Assembly (NCBI GenBank): GCA_900770265.1
Contig: CAAGJR010000142.1
Coordinates: 1 to 7,990 of the forward strand
Source: an uncultured Acidaminococcus sp.
GTDB taxonomy: Bacteria > Bacillota > Negativicutes > Acidaminococcales > Acidaminococcaceae
Length of the DNA stretch: 7,990 bases
Reading direction: 5' to 3'
Positions 6,126 to 7,990 of the stretch are shown one piece after another. The notes beneath the pieces were generated by a model. The model did no database searches, was not told the DNA's origin, and saw only the letters and a program-made list of their open reading frames with translations. A program made the translations under genes and the position numbers. How positions within the stretch are numbered: position 1 is the first letter of the stretch; every line of letters starts with the position of its first letter.

Positions 6126-6146
6126 AGTTACTCTCGCATTGTAACT
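6126..6146. promoter_or_regulatory. Candidate operator AGTTAC-N9-GTAACT
   Basis: A perfect 6-bp inverted repeat with a 9-bp spacer spans the -10 box and predicted start of the WYL promoter. A dimer bound there would block its own transcription, which fits autoregulation (inference). No second copy was found near the pgi promoter. Confidence 0.5.
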
Positions 6147-6167
6147 TTTTTATCTGTTTTCTGTCTA
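6138..6167 (-). promoter_or_regulatory. Promoter of the WYL regulator
   Basis: Reading the minus strand, TAGACA (plus 6162-6167) and TACAAT (plus 6138-6143) each match consensus at five of six positions, with 18-bp spacing. The start would be near 6131, leaving a short leader that contains AAGGAGG. Confidence 0.7.
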
Positions 6168-6203
6168 GACTATAGCAAAGGCAAAAGCATTTTTACCTTT
6201 TTA

Positions 6204-6232
6204 TTGCATGTACAGGTAGAACATGATAATAT
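6204..6232 (+). promoter_or_regulatory. Candidate pgi promoter with extended -10
   Basis: TTGCAT (6204-6209) and TAATAT (6227-6232) are 17 bp apart, and TG at 6224-6225 makes an extended -10. Each box matches consensus at four of six positions. An inverted pair TTTTACCT (6191-6198) and AGGTAAAA (6255-6262) flanks it. Confidence 0.5.
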
Positions 6233-6284
6233 GAAATTATTATAGGATACAATGAGGTAAAATTGCAAAAAAATTGGGAACAAA

Positions 6285-6289
6285 AGGAG
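6285..6289 (+). promoter_or_regulatory. pgi ribosome binding site
   Basis: AGGAG lies 11 bases before ATG 6301, slightly far but usable. The alternative in-frame TTG at 6274 has its nearest GAGGT about 15 bases upstream, so the ATG is preferred. Confidence 0.6.
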
Positions 6290-6300
6290 CATCATTTGCC

Positions 6301-7722
6301 ATGAAGCAAAAAATCACGTTGCCTTCCGGCTTTTCTTTTGATGGAACCAATATGTTGGGCGAGGGCCGGATCACGGAGCAGGAACTGCACCAGCTGGCAC
6401 CCCGTATCGCCCAGGCCGCGGCTGCCGTGGATGACATCCGCCGCACCGGCAAGGCCAAGAACCATTTATCCAAGGACGGCACCCCGGAACCCGTGTACTT
6501 TCCCCGGCTGCCCTATCCCGGAGACCATTCTCCCAACACCCCGGAACTGCTGGAAGAACTGAAGGCCTTCGGGGAATCCGTGCGCCAGAACGAGGATGCG
6601 GTGATCTTCTGCGGCGTAGGCGGGTCCTACCTGGGCGGCAAGGTGCTGTACGACTGTGCCACCAGCGAACTGTGGCCCCACAGCGACCACGACCTGCCCT
6701 CCATTTTCTTCAGCGGCAACAATGTGGATTCGGAAGACATGCTGGAGATCCAGGAATGGCTGGAAGCCCTGGCCGAAGGGAAGAGCCCGCTGAACGTACT
6801 GCTGGTGCCCATTTCCAAGTCCGGCACCACCATGGAGACCACCACGGCCTTCCTGTATTTCTATGATTACCTGTCCAAACGGCCCGACCGGTTTACGGTC
6901 CATGGGGCTGTGGTCACGGACAAGCTGCTGGAAAGCGGGCCCCTGAACCGTCTGGCCCGGAAGTTCCATTGGCCCATGTTCGACGTGCCCGTGGGCATCG
7001 GCGGCCGGTTCAGCGTGCTGTCCACCCCCGGTCTGGTGGTGGGGGCCGTGCTGGGCCTGGACCTGCCGGAACTGCTGCGGGGCGCCCGGGAAATGGACGA
7101 GGCCTGCAAGAGCGCGGACATCGACACGAACCCGGCTCTGCTTAACGCCACGCTGAAATATGTGTCCGCCGCCAATCATGGTGCCACCATCGAAGTGATC
7201 ATGCCCTACGCCATGAAGCTGAAGGCCCTGGGCGAATGGTATGTGCAGCTGCTGGCCGAATCCCTGGGCAAGCGGAACAACCGGGAAGGGCAGCCTGTGT
7301 TCTACGGACGCACCCCGGTGGTGGCCATCGGCACCACGGACATGCACGCCCAGACCCAGATGCACCAGGAAGGGCGCCGGGATAAAGTGGTGCAGTTCCT
7401 GTTCGTGGAAAGCTGGAAAGGGAAGCTGACCGTGCACAATCCCTTCCCGGAAATCGCCGAATACCAGGGGTATGAGGGCCTGGATGCAGGCAAGGCTCTG
7501 CAGGCGGCCATGGAAGCCAACGAAGAGGCCCTGTCCAGCGACAACCGGCTGAACGCCCTGTATACCCTGCCCGAGCTGAACGAGTTCACCCTGGGCCAGC
7601 TGTTCTATTTCCTGATGCTCAGCATCGCCTACGAAGGGGAACTGGCCGACGTGGACGCCTACGACCAGCCCGGCGTGGAGATCTACAAACGCATCATGAA
7701 AGCCAAATTGAAAAAGAAATAA
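6301..7722 (+). CDS. pgi: Glucose-6-phosphate isomerase
   Basis: The protein has 473 residues from ATG 6301, close to the bacterial short-form Pgi. Two SIS-type sugar-phosphate folds are visible: GVGGSYLGG (105-113) and the phosphate loop SKSGTT (172-177), then the family signature GGRFSVLS (234-241). NNREGQ (Glu329 as the likely catalytic base), TTDMHAQTQMHQEGRR (His355) and the C-terminal signature AYDQPGVEIYK (Lys463) complete the active site. It interconverts glucose-6-phosphate and fructose-6-phosphate in the cytoplasm, for glycolysis or gluconeogenesis. A longer form starting at TTG 6274 would add nine residues, but the ATG fits the family start (KITLPSGFSFD) and the ribosome site. It is transcribed alone, divergent from the WYL regulator, which is a possible but unproven controller. 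Confidence 0.98.
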   Translation: MKQKITLPSGFSFDGTNMLGEGRITEQELHQLAPRIAQAAAAVDDIRRTGKAKNHLSKDGTPEPVYFPRLPYPGDHSPNTPELLEELKAFGESVRQNEDAVIFCGVGGSYLGGKVLYDCATSELWPHSDHDLPSIFFSGNNVDSEDMLEIQEWLEALAEGKSPLNVLLVPISKSGTTMETTTAFLYFYDYLSKRPDRFTVHGAVVTDKLLESGPLNRLARKFHWPMFDVPVGIGGRFSVLSTPGLVVGAVLGLDLPELLRGAREMDEACKSADIDTNPALLNATLKYVSAANHGATIEVIMPYAMKLKALGEWYVQLLAESLGKRNNREGQPVFYGRTPVVAIGTTDMHAQTQMHQEGRRDKVVQFLFVESWKGKLTVHNPFPEIAEYQGYEGLDAGKALQAAMEANEEALSSDNRLNALYTLPELNEFTLGQLFYFLMLSIAYEGELADVDAYDQPGVEIYKRIMKAKLKKK

Positions 7723-7737
7723 TATAGTTGATATTGT

Positions 7738-7756
7738 CCTTCCCTGAAAGGGAAGG
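7738..7756. repeat. A hairpin 5 (8-bp stem, GAA loop)
   Basis: CCTTCCCT pairs with AGGGAAGG around GAA. Stem length, loop length and loop sequence match A hairpin 3, while three stem pairs differ by changes on both sides. Confidence 0.85.
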
Positions 7757-7770
7757 GGTAAGCAGGGAGC

Positions 7771-7786
7771 CCACGCTTTAGCGTGG
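7771..7786. repeat. B hairpin 4 (7-bp stem, TT loop)
   Basis: CCACGCT pairs with AGCGTGG around TT. GAGC and GCTC outside extend it by four pairs past a one-base bulge. Confidence 0.75.
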
Positions 7787-7810
7787 AGCTCATCGCTTAT
7801 GCCATAGCTG

Positions 7811-7828
7811 ACCAGCCGAATGGCTGGT
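7811..7828. repeat. B hairpin 5 (7-bp stem, GAAT loop)
   Basis: ACCAGCC pairs with GGCTGGT around GAAT, the complement of the ATTC loops at 3601-3604 and 4868-4871. GGTGGATGGGTT overlaps its right arm. Confidence 0.75.
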
Positions 7829-7878
7829 GGATGGGTTTCACATCAGGTGTAAGATTTATATTATGTGTGAGACCCCCT

Positions 7879-7893
7879 ACCCGCCAGGCGGGT
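7879..7893. repeat. B-type hairpin 6 (6-bp stem, CAG loop)
   Basis: ACCCGC pairs with GCGGGT around CAG. It precedes the closing A hairpin at the same relative place as 3595-3610 in copy 1. The preceding GAGACCCCC matches CAGACCCC there. Confidence 0.7.
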
Positions 7894-7897
7894 CCTT

Positions 7898-7914
7898 TCC
7901 CCCTTTCAGGGGGA
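7898..7914. repeat. A hairpin 6 (7-bp stem, TTC loop)
   Basis: TCCCCCT pairs with AGGGGGA around TTC. The eighth pair present in the other A hairpins is a T-C mismatch here. Confidence 0.8.
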
Positions 7915-7930
7915 CACAACTAACCACTGA

Positions 7931-7969
7931 AATTAAAAGGCGCTGTGAAATAATACTTCACAGCGCCTT
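7931..7969 (-). terminator. Terminator, best read on the minus strand
   Basis: A perfect 13-bp stem (7937-7949 with 7957-7969) has a 7-base loop. On the minus strand it is followed by TTTTAATTT. On the plus strand only AAATTT follows, so it more likely ends a gene entering from the right, with possible bidirectional use for pgi. Confidence 0.7.
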
Positions 7970-7976
7970 AAATTTG

Positions 7977-7990
7977 CCAGCGAAAGCTGG
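7977..7990. other. GAAA-tetraloop hairpin at window edge
   Basis: CCAGC pairs with GCTGG around a GAAA loop on the plus strand. The stem may continue past the window, since G precedes it. It may be part of a structured RNA or simply of a coding end; this cannot be decided here. Confidence 0.4.

Larger units (their letters stand above)
7735..7916. repeat. Hairpin-rich intergenic repeat, copy 3
   Basis: After pgi the layout of copy 1 recurs with different sequence: A hairpin (7738-7756), B hairpin with TT loop (7771-7786), B hairpin with GAAT loop (7811-7828) followed by GGTGGATGGGTT, then a B-type hairpin (7879-7893) and a closing A hairpin (7898-7914). TGTCC and GGACA form the inverted ends. 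TAAGC (7759-7763) and GCTTA (7795-7799) enclose the first B hairpin in a longer stem. There is no ORF and no T-run. Confidence 0.75.

Noticed and set aside
6163..6170. GTCTAGAC palindrome over the WYL -35 box as operator
   Set aside because: It is only an 8-bp uninterrupted palindrome with no second copy. The AGTTAC-N9-GTAACT dyad has a more operator-like form.
6274..6300. TTG start nine codons upstream for pgi
   Set aside because: Its ribosome site is too distant. ATG 6301 has AGGAG and matches the family N-terminus.
6466..7437. 323-residue minus-strand ORF opposite pgi
   Set aside because: It is a shadow of pgi, rich in His/Gln/Gly as expected from antisense of GC-rich codons, with no family motifs.
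3454..7914. CRISPR array or leader-repeat structure
   Set aside because: The hairpins are few, scattered over three loci, variable in sequence and not regularly alternated with unique spacers, and no cas gene is present.
7968..7990. End of a minus-strand coding gene with TAA at 7968-7970
   Set aside because: Only about six codons would be visible, which cannot be told from chance; the stop would also lie in the terminator stem.

Overview
The window looks like a chromosomal housekeeping segment from a low-to-moderate GC Firmicutes-type bacterium that strongly prefers G/C at third codon positions. The PolA is of the Bacillus type with a degenerate proofreading domain. The order polA-mutM-coaE-lytic transglycosylase, the strong AGGAGG-like ribosome sites and the CCA-encoding tRNA genes fit the Clostridia/Negativicutes. 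An Acidaminococcaceae-like Negativicute is my best guess, but this is inference from gene order and style, not a database match.

Layout, left to right. Bases 1-3445 carry a tight forward cluster: the 3' three-quarters of polA (DNA polymerase I, its 5' end outside the window), mutM (formamidopyrimidine-DNA glycosylase) and coaE (dephospho-CoA kinase). Bases 3446-3777 form a gene-free stretch packed with perfect hairpins. A membrane-anchored lytic transglycosylase of the Slt family follows (3778-4380). Its stop codon overlaps the -35 box of a good promoter that drives three tRNA-Leu genes (CAG, GAG, CAG; the two CAG copies are identical), closed by a strong hairpin terminator at 4800-4830. Bases 4853-5118 hold a large inverted repeat plus a 7-bp tandem repeat. 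A WYL-domain regulator lies on the minus strand (5116-6108). It is divergent from pgi (glucose-6-phosphate isomerase, 6301-7722), and the 192-bp space between them holds both promoters and a palindrome that could be the regulator's operator. The last 268 bases hold a third hairpin-rich repeat and a terminator that probably serves a gene arriving from the right.

The genes do not form one pathway. polA and mutM share base-excision/gap-filling repair, and coaE rides along in a common Firmicutes arrangement. The transglycosylase acts on the cell wall, the tRNAs serve CUG/CUC/CUU decoding (CTG is by far the commonest leucine codon here), and pgi is glycolytic.

The most unusual content is in the three intergenic regions. 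Each carries a pair of hairpins that are 19 nt long (17 nt for the last one), with an 8-bp (or 7-bp) stem and a 3-nt loop, set 154-160 bp apart centre to centre. Their stem sequences differ between copies by paired (compensatory) changes. A second hairpin type and a GGTGGTGGGTT motif accompany them. This looks like a family of structured, probably mobile, intergenic repeats (BIME- or MITE-like). I cannot tell from one window whether it has been described.
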